From assembly GCA_029776125.1 (NCBI GenBank), contig JARVJS010000006.1, positions 1-39,590 of the forward strand: a stretch of DNA of 39,590 nucleotides, written 5' to 3'. Below the pieces are notes generated by a model. It did not search any database. It was not told the DNA's origin and saw only the letters and a list, made by a program, of their open reading frames with translations. Shown here piece after piece: positions 33,270 to 39,590 of the stretch. The stretch is from Nitrososphaeria archaeon (GTDB taxonomy: Archaea; Thermoproteota; Nitrososphaeria; JACIWG01). Both the position numbers and the translations under genes were made by a program. How positions within the stretch are numbered: the first letter of the stretch is position 1; the number at the start of each line of letters is the position of its first letter.

Positions 33270-33300
33270 TTTTGATTAATATAGGTACCCTATATGTAGG
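33270..33300 (+). promoter_or_regulatory. 31-bp shared element, copy 6 (abutting the DUF5131 start)
   Basis: TTTTGATTAATATAGGTACC followed by the near-palindrome CCTATATGTAGG (33289-33300). The ATG at 33301 follows directly, the same leaderless arrangement as copy 1. Confidence 0.68.
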
Positions 33301-34047
33301 ATGAATAAAACTTTAATTGAATGGTGTGATTATACATGGAACCCTATAACAGGCTGTTTCCATCCCTGCAAAAACACTTACTGTTATAACACCACAAAAC
33401 TATCTTCTCCATTAAACAGATTTGGTGCTAAATATAAACAAAATGGAACTTTTCATTTTGAAAAAAATTGGAAAAGCAGACAAACAGGACAGTGTCATGT
33501 AGCAGAGAAAGGAGAAATTTATCCTTATGGCTATGATCCAACTTTTTATCCTCACAGGCTTGATGAACCTCTGAAAATAAAAAAACCTGCGAAAATATTC
33601 GTTGTAGATACAGGAGATATGTTTGGAAATTGGGTTCCAGAGGAATGGATTGAACAAATTTTAAATGTGGTAAAACATTGTAGCTGGCATACTTTTCAGT
33701 TTCTTACAAAGAATCCTGAAAGGCTTATTAAGTATGAATTTCCCGATAATGCATGGGTAGGAACGTCGGTAAACTCAGACATAGATGTCAAACGATCAAA
33801 TATTATCAAACAAGCAAAGGCAAAAATAAAATACTTAAGCATTGAACCTCTACTTGGATCTATTACTTTTGACCTAAAAGGAATAGATTGGATAATTATA
33901 GGAGCTCAAACAGGTAAAAATCCTTTTGTGCCTAAAACAGAATGGATTGATAAAATAATCAAACAATCAAATAAATACAAAATACCTGTATTTTTTAAAG
34001 AAAACATTAAACAGTATTCAAACTATTTTGTTCAACAATTCCCTTAG
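33301..34047 (+). CDS. DUF5131 / phage Gp37-Gp68 family protein (radical SAM-like)
   Basis: A 248-residue member of the family named after mycobacteriophage gp37/gp68. Key features are the opening IEWCDYTWNPITGCFHPCKN followed by CY, a cysteine-rich cluster of radical SAM type, then KIFVVDTGDMFG, FQFLTKNPERL, WVGTSVNS and LSIEPLLG strands of a TIM-like barrel. The biochemical role is unknown. No Shine-Dalgarno site is present; the ATG abuts the shared element. It is the only plus-strand gene in a minus-strand region, and its stop codon sits at the edge of the 67-bp repeat at 34047, suggesting insertion as a unit. Confidence 0.85.
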   Translation: MNKTLIEWCDYTWNPITGCFHPCKNTYCYNTTKLSSPLNRFGAKYKQNGTFHFEKNWKSRQTGQCHVAEKGEIYPYGYDPTFYPHRLDEPLKIKKPAKIFVVDTGDMFGNWVPEEWIEQILNVVKHCSWHTFQFLTKNPERLIKYEFPDNAWVGTSVNSDIDVKRSNIIKQAKAKIKYLSIEPLLGSITFDLKGIDWIIIGAQTGKNPFVPKTEWIDKIIKQSNKYKIPVFFKENIKQYSNYFVQQFP

Positions 34048-34113
34048 TGGAAAATTTTTCCACCATGTATAAAGCCAATAAAAAAGCCCGCTTAGGGCTC
34101 TCTTAAGGAGAGA
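34047..34113. repeat. 67-bp direct repeat, right copy
   Basis: Near-identical to 32194-32260 (two differences). It begins at the last base of the DUF5131 stop codon, which may mark a recombination boundary. Confidence 0.8.
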
Positions 34114-34127
34114 CACTTTAGCGGGCT
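34081..34127 (-). terminator. intrinsic terminator of the 35655-34138 operon
   Basis: On the minus strand AGCCCGCTAAAG... pairs with ...TAAGCGGGCT and is followed by T6, with an inner stem. It lies just after the stop of the 388-residue protein gene. Confidence 0.82.
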
Positions 34128-34137
34128 TTGAGAAAAA

Positions 34138-35304
34138 TCATTTCCTCTTTCTTAACTGCAAGGCTATAAAGACCATTGGGACTGCTTTGCAAGCTCCCAT
34201 TTCCTCTTTATAGACCTGTGCTTTAAGTACTTCTACTTCGTATCCATATTTTTCTGCTATTTCTTTATACTTATTAGGTATTACAGTTTTTCTTGCCTCG
34301 TGCATGTTTTTTTCCTTTGGGCAAGTCTGCTGATACACCTCAAGGACATCAGAGGTTTCTCTACCGCCCATAAAGGTTAAAGCAACAAGGCATTCATCTT
34401 TGAGGAAACCATTTTTAATTGCATTTTCAAATACTTGAAGTCTCTGAAAATTAAATTGTCCCATATAGTCCAACCAAAGTAAATCAAACAAAAAGGAATG
34501 CTTTTCCTGAGCAAAAAACTCTTTATCGCTTATATTGTAGAAATCAATATTTTTAACAGGTGGCATATTGTGTTTGCTAAATTCATACACCACAGGGTCA
34601 ACTTCAATTCCTACTATACTTTTACAATTGTTTTGTAAAAGTAAGTCTCTCTCAAATATCCATTCTGTACCGGGTAAGGTAAAAGCAGAAATTGGAGAGT
34701 AAGACTTGGCAAGCTCAAGTAAGTATTTTCTTATTTCAAATTTTTCAAGTCGGTAGGAGAGATTGATTACTGTGTTTGTTTTCCCAGGGGTAGAAGCTTT
34801 AAGCATTTTAGAAGTAATTTTTTGTTTCTTATGGTTTTCTTTACAAAGAGGATTAGACGCTTTTAATTTTTTTAATTTTGCGATTCTGTTTTTTATTCTT
34901 TCATAATCATCGGTAAATATATATTTTTTCACTCCATTTGGAATAGAATCATAATATTGACATACTTTTTCAATATTTTCAGGAGTTCTTTCTGCTCTAT
35001 ATTGTTCATAGAATTTATAAAAATTGTTTCTTATCTGTAAGTAGTTGTTTTCAAATAAAGTACTAAGCTCTACTTCATTCTTTTTTCTGTTATTTTCAGG
35101 CTTATTTATAGCTTTCTTTTCGCTGTAGAGGTTATTTTTTATTCTAAAAACAACCCCTGCTACTGCATATATTTCTTTGCCTAATACATTTTTTTTGTCC
35201 TTTAAAGAAGAATACAATTCAACAATTTGATTAGCAACTTCTTTGTCTCTTGTTTTTCTAAATAAAGAAACTAAATTTAATATTTTTTCCCTTAATTCAA
35301 CCAT
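34138..35304 (-). CDS. putative SAM-dependent methyltransferase-fold protein, 388 residues
   Basis: The N-terminal half is helical, Lys-rich and unrecognised. From about residue 190 the pattern resembles a Rossmann methyltransferase: KYLLELAKSYSPISAFTLPG (motif I-like but without GxGxG), KSIVGIEVDPVVYEFSKHN (acidic residue after strand 2), a variable part, and FLFDLLWLDYMGQF as the motif IV strand, then ECLVALTFMGG. No NPPY, so it is not a typical adenine methylase. The substrate is unknown. A weak RBS (AGAGGG) and a pre-RBS hairpin (35334-35350) precede it. It is the second gene after the conserved leader at 35702-35837. Confidence 0.5.
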   Translation of the reverse strand: MVELREKILNLVSLFRKTRDKEVANQIVELYSSLKDKKNVLGKEIYAVAGVVFRIKNNLYSEKKAINKPENNRKKNEVELSTLFENNYLQIRNNFYKFYEQYRAERTPENIEKVCQYYDSIPNGVKKYIFTDDYERIKNRIAKLKKLKASNPLCKENHKKQKITSKMLKASTPGKTNTVINLSYRLEKFEIRKYLLELAKSYSPISAFTLPGTEWIFERDLLLQNNCKSIVGIEVDPVVYEFSKHNMPPVKNIDFYNISDKEFFAQEKHSFLFDLLWLDYMGQFNFQRLQVFENAIKNGFLKDECLVALTFMGGRETSDVLEVYQQTCPKEKNMHEARKTVIPNKYKEIAEKYGYEVEVLKAQVYKEEMGACKAVPMVFIALQLRKRK

Positions 35305-35333
35305 ATAGTTCCCTCTTAAAATAAAAATTATTT

Positions 35334-35350
35334 ATCCGCCAAGGGCGGAT
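35334..35350 (-). promoter_or_regulatory. pre-RBS hairpin, copy 3
   Basis: ATCCGCC AAG GGCGGAT, a 7-bp stem and 3-nt loop, between the 96-residue gene and the 388-residue gene. Same loop as copy 2. Confidence 0.65.
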
Positions 35351-35364
35351 TCATAAGTAAAAAA

Positions 35365-35655
35365 TTAAATTGGTTTTGTTATTCCATATTTCTTATCACA
35401 AATTCTCAAATAAGGAGTTGTAGGCTCATCAGGATACTCAAAAGATATTAACCCTGGCTCACCATATAATAGAATTGATAATTTGTCTACAAGTTTCTTG
35501 ATTGCCTTCTCATGCTCTGTTTTTCTTTGTTCCTCCTTTTTTGTTAGCCCTCTCTGATAATCACAAAGTCCTAAATCAAACATTTTTTCACTCCAAAAAG
35601 AAAGTTCCTCTAAAACTTCCTTTGCCTCATAGAGTTTTTCAAGATTAGAAACCAT
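35365..35655 (-). CDS. hypothetical protein, 96 residues
   Basis: Small helical, charged protein (KEVLEELSFWSEKMFDLG and a Lys/Glu-rich helix) with a C-terminal strand region; no family is recognised. AAGGAGGATTAT precedes the ATG, with a hairpin at 35683-35701 upstream. First gene after the second copy of the conserved leader. Confidence 0.62.
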   Translation of the reverse strand: MVSNLEKLYEAKEVLEELSFWSEKMFDLGLCDYQRGLTKKEEQRKTEHEKAIKKLVDKLSILLYGEPGLISFEYPDEPTTPYLRICDKKYGITKPI

Positions 35656-35682
35656 ATAATCCTCCTTACAAACAATAAAATT

Positions 35683-35701
35683 AATCCGCCAGAGGCGGAT
35701 T
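35683..35701 (-). promoter_or_regulatory. pre-RBS hairpin, copy 4
   Basis: AATCCGCC AGA GGCGGATT, an 8-bp stem with a changed loop, upstream of the 96-residue gene RBS. Confidence 0.65.
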
Positions 35702-35837
35702 TTATAAAATTCTATTGAATTATCTTTTCTTAGGATAGAACCTTTTTGGTAGGGTCTGAGGCTTAAGTAACCTCAGAGAAAGGGGTTGAACCAAACTACT
35801 ACACTATCAGAATACCACTGTATCCCACAGGTGTCAA
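35702..35837 (-). promoter_or_regulatory. promoter and conserved 5' leader of the 35655-34138 operon
   Basis: On the minus strand TTGACA (35837-35832), 17 bp, TATTCT (35814-35809), with the same TACCACT...AGTGGTA operator-like dyad as at 32136-32164. The leader keeps the CTGAGG...CCTCAG stem (35776-35756) with altered loop bases, the CCAAAAAGG motif and a pre-RBS hairpin. The rest of 35838-35995 holds only the 52-bp repeat and no gene. Confidence 0.75.
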
Positions 35838-35890
35838 GTGGTAAAATTTGGTAGGCGAAATGATTGTCATAGAGGAAAAATCAACATAAC

Positions 35891-35942
35891 CACCATTGCG
35901 TAGAATCGCTTTAGAGACACTTTTTAGCTTTGACCTATACCT
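35891..35942. repeat. 52-bp direct repeat, left copy, flanking the R-M module
   Basis: Starts CACCATTGCGTAGAATCGCT and ends TTTGACCTATACCT. The copy at 39341-39392 is in the same orientation with a single mismatch at position 13. Together they bracket the whole restriction-modification module, 3450 bp apart. Confidence 0.9.
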
Positions 35943-35995
35943 ATATAAGTAGTTTTTATGTCTCTTTCTAAAGTTTAAAACACTAGCATTCAGAT

Positions 35996-36799
35996 TTAAA
36001 TATTGGTATTATTTTGAAAGTTTTTGTCTTTTATTAAATCTAAAAGATACTGTACATATTCATTTGTATATACACCAAAATTATTAGGCAAAAATTTTAA
36101 AGAGTGCTTAAATCCTTGTTTTAAGGTATACGGAAAATCAATATGTATTCCTGAGAGTTTATTTGAATGTTTCATATTACGTTTTTTTTCACGATAAAAC
36201 TTGGCTCTTTTTGATTCAATAAATATATGAATATTGTATTTTTCTTTAAATGTTGGATCAAATATTATACAATCAACTCCTAATCTGTCTAAAGTAGAGC
36301 TACGGAATATCAAATATCCTTGTGGAACAAAAACAGTTGCTAAAAGTATAACTGCATGATATTCGGTTAAAAAACCGAATTGTGTACGATAAAGTCTGGC
36401 TTGCAGATGTTTGTGAAAATCTTTTCCTAAAGATTTTATAATAGGGGAAAATTCCAGATAAAGTTTATTTTTATATTTTTCCAAATAAAGAGAAGCAAAT
36501 TCCGGGAAATCTATCCATTTCTTTTCATTCCAGAAAAGAATTTCTAAAAGTTCAGTCGGATTAAGTTCACCTTTTAAATCTACCTCAAAGCCTTTATAAT
36601 TTTTAAAATTTGGATTAACAGATAATGTTGAAAGAAATTTTTCAAGTTCACATAAATTATATTCAGAAGGATTAACCTGAAAAAGTTCTATATTATAGTT
36701 TTTACTATTTATCTTTAATTTTTTCAAGCAAAATATCCCATGTATAGTAATTAAATGATGAAGTTTTATTGTTAACAATATGTTTAAGAAATTCCTCAA
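35996..36799 (-). CDS. second TaqI-like endonuclease-family protein
   Basis: This protein of up to 267 residues is related to its neighbour and the TaqI endonuclease family. LQARLYRTQFGFLTEYHA matches the KARLYRT...VLTQFHF block of the 36705-37502 product, and RLGVDCIIF ... IHIFIESKRAKFYREK gives an Asp plus E-S-K nuclease-like core. The ATG at 36799 would overlap the upstream gene by 95 nt; a TTG at 36727 giving 243 residues is an alternative, and neither has a good RBS, so translational coupling is likely. It could be an isoschizomer, a subunit, or a degenerate copy. Confidence 0.65.
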   Translation of the reverse strand: MRNFLNILLTIKLHHLITIHGIFCLKKLKINSKNYNIELFQVNPSEYNLCELEKFLSTLSVNPNFKNYKGFEVDLKGELNPTELLEILFWNEKKWIDFPEFASLYLEKYKNKLYLEFSPIIKSLGKDFHKHLQARLYRTQFGFLTEYHAVILLATVFVPQGYLIFRSSTLDRLGVDCIIFDPTFKEKYNIHIFIESKRAKFYREKKRNMKHSNKLSGIHIDFPYTLKQGFKHSLKFLPNNFGVYTNEYVQYLLDLIKDKNFQNNTNI

Positions 36800-37502
36800 C
36801 GGTTTTTGGATATTCTGGATCGAATATTACAAAATCGTTTTTAAGCCAACGTTGAAATTTATAAGCACACAAATAAAACAATTCTGCTTGACTTTTGCGG
36901 ATTTTACTGCGTGCTCTATGAATAATTTTTAGCCATTCATCTGGTTTAGTTAAAGTATATGGGATTTCAATCACTATTTCATATTCGTGTTGACGATTTG
37001 CAAATCTTCCGCCAGTGTTGGCTTCACTTCTATAAGTTTCTTTTTTTATCTGTAAAGCAATTTTAGTGTTTTGTATATTTACTTCAGCATCAATGCCTTT
37101 TAGGTCTAATTCTGAATTAGTATTTAATGCAGATAAACATGATAACTTCCATGTATAACAAAAATGAAATTGCGTTAACACTGAAATTGTAGTACGATAA
37201 AGTCTTGCTTTGAATCCTTTACGGATAAATTCCCATGAGCATCCCCAAAAGTATTTGCGAACAAACTCATCTATAAAAGAAAGTTTGCTTTCCCACCAAT
37301 TATCAAAAAAATTTTCAAAACTTGGGAAATTTTTTATCACCTCTGTCCAGTAAGCATCATAAATTGCCGGTATTGGATTGAGAGATCTAGGTAAATCTTG
37401 CTCTACTGTTTTAACAGAAAGAAGTTCTTCCCTATACTGTTCAAGTGGAATGCTCTCTAAAAAATTTTCAAAAGCCGAAAGAATATTTTTAATGCTTTCC
37501 AT
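36705..37502 (-). CDS. TaqI-family type II restriction endonuclease
   Basis: A 265-residue protein, essentially TaqI length (263). GFKARLYRTTISVLTQFHF, GIDAEVNI (Asp138), IALQIKKETYR (151 onward) and NTGGRFANRQHEYE follow the pattern of the TaqI/TthHB8I family, which cuts TCGA. The catalytic Asp-x(n)-QxKK arrangement looks intact. TCGA recognition here is inference. The gene overlaps the methyltransferase end by 14 nt, which would couple endonuclease and methylase translation. No strong RBS, consistent with coupling. Confidence 0.82.
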   Translation of the reverse strand: MESIKNILSAFENFLESIPLEQYREELLSVKTVEQDLPRSLNPIPAIYDAYWTEVIKNFPSFENFFDNWWESKLSFIDEFVRKYFWGCSWEFIRKGFKARLYRTTISVLTQFHFCYTWKLSCLSALNTNSELDLKGIDAEVNIQNTKIALQIKKETYRSEANTGGRFANRQHEYEIVIEIPYTLTKPDEWLKIIHRARSKIRKSQAELFYLCAYKFQRWLKNDFVIFDPEYPKTVEEFLKHIVNNKTSSFNYYTWDILLEKIKDK

Positions 37503-38820
37503 TTTTTTCTCCTATAGTAAAAAGATTGTAAGAATCAAACTTAACTATTTGTTTTGGAACAGGTACTAATTGTAACATTGTTCTAGTTAAATGTGGTGTA
37601 AAATCTTGATATACATTTTGCAAGTATTCTTGTATTTGTTCGCTATTTAAATAAATTTCTAATTTCTGTAAATCTATTTTTACGTCTGTATGTGGAACAA
37701 GATGATATTCTTCTCGCCATGGGTAACACTTCCAATCAATTGCACATACTAACTTAGTTCCTTTTGTATGTCCTACTACTAAATGCGGAAATGAGTAAAA
37801 ATGTCTTAATGTGGCTACTTTTTTCTTTGGAATCCACCACCCACTAAAACAGTTATCATAATCAATTTTTCCTGCTTTTAAGTTACGTCCAGTTAGAACA
37901 GGAACATAACCTTTTTGCGGAACATTACTCAATAGACCGCTTTTACGATATTCGGGACTTCGTGCAGCAAAATGAATATTGAACAATGAACCAAGTGGAA
38001 TACCAGATCTTTCAAATATTATCCATTCAGGAGAATCAAAGCGTATTAATTCTCCTTCATATTCAGACTTACTAATTGAGCATGAAGGCAACAAATGGTT
38101 CAATTTTACTTCTACTGGAAAACAATTGTTATTTGCTAAATTATATAATTTAAGTCCTTTTTGTCCTTTTGTAAATTTAAGCACTACCGCAGAAACGTTA
38201 ATTTTTGGAAAAACTTTGCCGACATAAAATACTTCAATAAGTCCATGCTTGGCAAGAAACTTGCGTAAATATTTAAAATCATCTAAAATTAGCCACGTCG
38301 TTGGCACTATAAATACTAACCTACCATTTTGTTTAAGTAAATTTATAGCCTTTTCTATAAAGGCACCATAAACATTATATTTACCGCTCCAGGTAACAAA
38401 GCGTTTCTTATATTCTTTTTTAAAATTTTTTAAAGTATAAATAGGATAATGTGAAGCATCTCCAATAATACCATAAGGGGGATTGCCAATAATTATATCA
38501 AAGCGTTCAGAAGTGTCCCATAATAAAAAATCAGTATTAATTAGGTTAATTTTTATATTTCTATCAAATTTTATGCAATTCAACGCTTGTAAATTAATAT
38601 CTATACCAACAAAACGATGATTTTTACCATAAGCAAGAGCAAATTGTTTAAGAAATCTTGCATCACCACAGGCAGGATCTAAAACACTACAAGAATCTTT
38701 ACATGGTCCGGCTAAGTGAATTATAAAATCCACAATTTCATAAGGCGTTGAAACAAAACCAAGAGAACGATATTCTTCCTTATTTATATTTGCACAAAAT
38801 TCAGGCACTGTGTCTATCAC
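37489..38820 (-). CDS. M.TaqI-like adenine-N6 DNA methyltransferase
   Basis: A 443-residue gamma-class amino-methyltransferase protecting sites from the adjacent TaqI-like nuclease. Motif I DPACGDARF (48-56), FVGIDINLQAL, motif IV GNPPYG (112-117) and VFIVPTTWLIL are clear, followed by a C-terminal target-recognition domain with WIIFERSGIPLG and TGRNLKAG as in M.TaqI. Length is close to M.TaqI (421). ATG 38820 lacks a clear RBS. The methylase comes before the nuclease in the operon, so it is made first. Confidence 0.9.
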   Translation of the reverse strand: MIDTVPEFCANINKEEYRSLGFVSTPYEIVDFIIHLAGPCKDSCSVLDPACGDARFLKQFALAYGKNHRFVGIDINLQALNCIKFDRNIKINLINTDFLLWDTSERFDIIIGNPPYGIIGDASHYPIYTLKNFKKEYKKRFVTWSGKYNVYGAFIEKAINLLKQNGRLVFIVPTTWLILDDFKYLRKFLAKHGLIEVFYVGKVFPKINVSAVVLKFTKGQKGLKLYNLANNNCFPVEVKLNHLLPSCSISKSEYEGELIRFDSPEWIIFERSGIPLGSLFNIHFAARSPEYRKSGLLSNVPQKGYVPVLTGRNLKAGKIDYDNCFSGWWIPKKKVATLRHFYSFPHLVVGHTKGTKLVCAIDWKCYPWREEYHLVPHTDVKIDLQKLEIYLNSEQIQEYLQNVYQDFTPHLTRTMLQLVPVPKQIVKFDSYNLFTIGEKNGKH

Positions 38821-38866
38821 AAATTTTGTTTTTCCTTAATTTTTTTAATCTTGCATTTTTGTTTGT

Positions 38867-39205
38867 CTAACTGTTTTTTCTATAAAGTTCGCTTTTAAGA
38901 ACAATTTGATCTTGAACGTGCATGTCATTGTCTTTTAATGAGACAATAAGTTCTAAATTTAAGATTTTTGCAACCTTTCTTAAGGTCCTTAAGGAATAAT
39001 TATCATAAAAAGGATTTTCAAGCCTTGATACTGTGGACTGAGATGTCCCAAGTAATTTTGCAAGTTCCTTCTGAGTTAGACCTCTTTTTTCTCTGTAATA
39101 AGCAATTTCAGTTGCAATTCTTGTTTTTTCAAGCCCCCTGTAGAATTCTTCTTTTATTTTCTCATCTTTAAATTGTTCCCTTAAAACCTTTTCAAATTTT
39201 TTCAT
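38867..39205 (-). CDS. XRE-family HTH regulator of the R-M module
   Basis: A 112-residue protein with a central XRE helix-turn-helix (YYREKRGLTQKELAKLLGTS followed by QSTVSRLE) and a charged N-terminal helix. It precedes the methyltransferase by 46 bp on the same strand. Its ATG is only seven bases from the -10 element and lacks a Shine-Dalgarno, so the mRNA is probably leaderless, as for many R-M controller proteins. A palindrome within its promoter suggests self-repression. Its N-terminus also resembles HigA-type antitoxins, but no toxin gene is present. Confidence 0.82.
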   Translation of the reverse strand: MKKFEKVLREQFKDEKIKEEFYRGLEKTRIATEIAYYREKRGLTQKELAKLLGTSQSTVSRLENPFYDNYSLRTLRKVAKILNLELIVSLKDNDMHVQDQIVLKSELYRKNS

Positions 39206-39212
39206 TTATTAT

Positions 39213-39242
39213 ATTTTATCTCAAATTTGAGATATTTGTCAA
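39213..39242 (-). promoter_or_regulatory. promoter with palindromic operator for the XRE gene
   Basis: On the minus strand TTGACA (39242-39237), an 18-bp spacer, TAAAAT (39218-39213). The spacer contains the perfect 16-bp palindrome ATCTCAAATTTGAGAT (39218-39233), so a bound dimer would block RNA polymerase. Confidence 0.78.
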
Positions 39243-39340
39243 TAAAAAATTTCACCCAATCAACTGAAATGTGATAACAGATATTTCTATGAAATCTATG
39301 ATTAGTTTCTGATACCAAAGTGAACTTTTTGTTCAGACTA

Positions 39341-39392
39341 CACCATTGCGTAAAATCGCTTTAGAGACACTTTTTAGCTTTGACCTATACCT
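39341..39392. repeat. 52-bp direct repeat, right copy
   Basis: Matches 35891-35942 at 51 of 52 positions, same orientation. It lies upstream of the XRE gene promoter and marks the outer edge of the R-M module. Confidence 0.9.
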
Positions 39393-39590
39393 TAATATCC
39401 CCCTTTTTTTCACTTTCTTTGCCCCAGAGGAACTAAATCCCTTTTTTTCCATAAAATTATCTTAAATTTCTTAAGATAATTTACATTATCTTAAATATAC
39501 CCTTTCGTCTATCAATTTTGTATAGTCATAAACTTATAGTTAAATTTGATAGTCATGAGAGGAGTGCGCATCCTCGGCAAGGCCATGCCC
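39393..39590. other. non-coding right edge with repeated TTATCTTAA operator-like sites
   Basis: No gene is visible. AAATTATCTTAA (39454-39465) and its exact reverse complement (39471-39482) form a 12-bp inverted repeat with a 5-nt loop, followed by a third half-site ATTATCTTAAAT (39485-39496). The final 35 bases are markedly more GC-rich and contain a small AGGA...TCCT hairpin; they may begin a gene or RNA beyond the window. Confidence 0.5.

Noticed and set aside
1244-33300. CCTATATATAGG as an archaeal TATA box
   Set aside because: It directly abuts ATG codons at two sites, whereas an archaeal TATA box lies about 26 bp upstream of the start; the window is otherwise bacterial in RBSs, promoters and terminators.
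32030-35837. Known riboswitch (SAM, cobalamin, T-box and similar) in the conserved leader
   Set aside because: None of the class-defining motifs I know is present; the leader is recorded as conserved but unassigned.
37378-38227. Plus-strand ORFs at 37378-37569 and 37979-38227
   Set aside because: They lie antisense within the endonuclease and methyltransferase genes, with no RBS or recognisable domain.
1-39590. cas1/cas2 adaptation genes
   Set aside because: No gene product in the window resembles Cas1 or Cas2, so adaptation must be supplied from elsewhere or be absent.
39556-39590. tRNA, RNase P or group II intron 5' end at the GC-rich right edge
   Set aside because: Too short to fold or match; no diagnostic motif can be confirmed before the window ends.

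Overview
The window looks like part of a large accessory replicon (plasmid or integrated mobile element) of a low-GC, anaerobic, probably thermophilic bacterium. Bacterial signs are strong Shine-Dalgarno sites, TTGACA/TATAAT promoters and intrinsic terminators. NrdD points to anaerobiosis. Thermophily is an inference from the general look of the genes, and I cannot name the genus. No replicase, conjugation, phage structural or cas1/cas2 genes are visible.

Layout. 1-2.9 kb: a phosphomannomutase cut by the left edge, a YdjM-like membrane hydrolase, a winged-helix protein and ScpB. 2.9-6.8 kb: an SbcD/Mre11-like and an SbcC/Rad50-like pair with its own promoter. 6.9-13.7 kb: a type IV-A CRISPR-Cas locus, csf2-csf3-csf1-csf5, CRISPR array 1, csf4 (DinG helicase), then a second array with diverged repeats. 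13.7-16.2 kb: a UvrD-like helicase, an RNase HI with a C-terminal SWIM zinc motif, and a small ribbon-helix-helix protein. 16.2-23.3 kb: a type III-A locus (cas10/csm1, csm2, csm3, csm4) with no csm5, a short third array with a different repeat, a Card1/Can2-like CARF nuclease and a Cas6. 23.3-30.0 kb: a zinc-ribbon protein, topoisomerase III, NrdD, a truncated radical SAM protein, dUTPase, a GGCT-like protein and a NYN-like protein. 30.0-35.9 kb: mostly minus-strand cassettes of small unknown genes, with near-identical promoters, conserved 5' leaders, a hairpin before several RBSs, look-alike terminators and one candidate structured ncRNA. 35.9-39.4 kb: a TaqI-like restriction-modification module (XRE regulator, adenine methyltransferase, two endonuclease-like proteins) bounded by 52-bp direct repeats.

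What ties it together. A 31-bp element (TTTTGATAC, six variable bases, then GTACCCTATATATAGG) occurs six times, always on the plus strand. It lies ahead of the hydrolase/ScpB, csf, cas10-csm, zinc-ribbon/topB, nrdD and DUF5131 units, and at three sites it sits 0-5 nt from the start codon. This suggests one element-wide regulator or unusual promoter class controlling both CRISPR systems and the nucleic-acid genes. All three arrays also share the leader motif TTTGTTCTTTGACAAGG despite two unrelated repeat families, suggesting one adaptation machinery supplied from elsewhere. The type III-A effector has a degenerate HD motif but an intact GGDD, so it is predicted to signal by cyclic oligoadenylate through Card1 rather than cut DNA itself.
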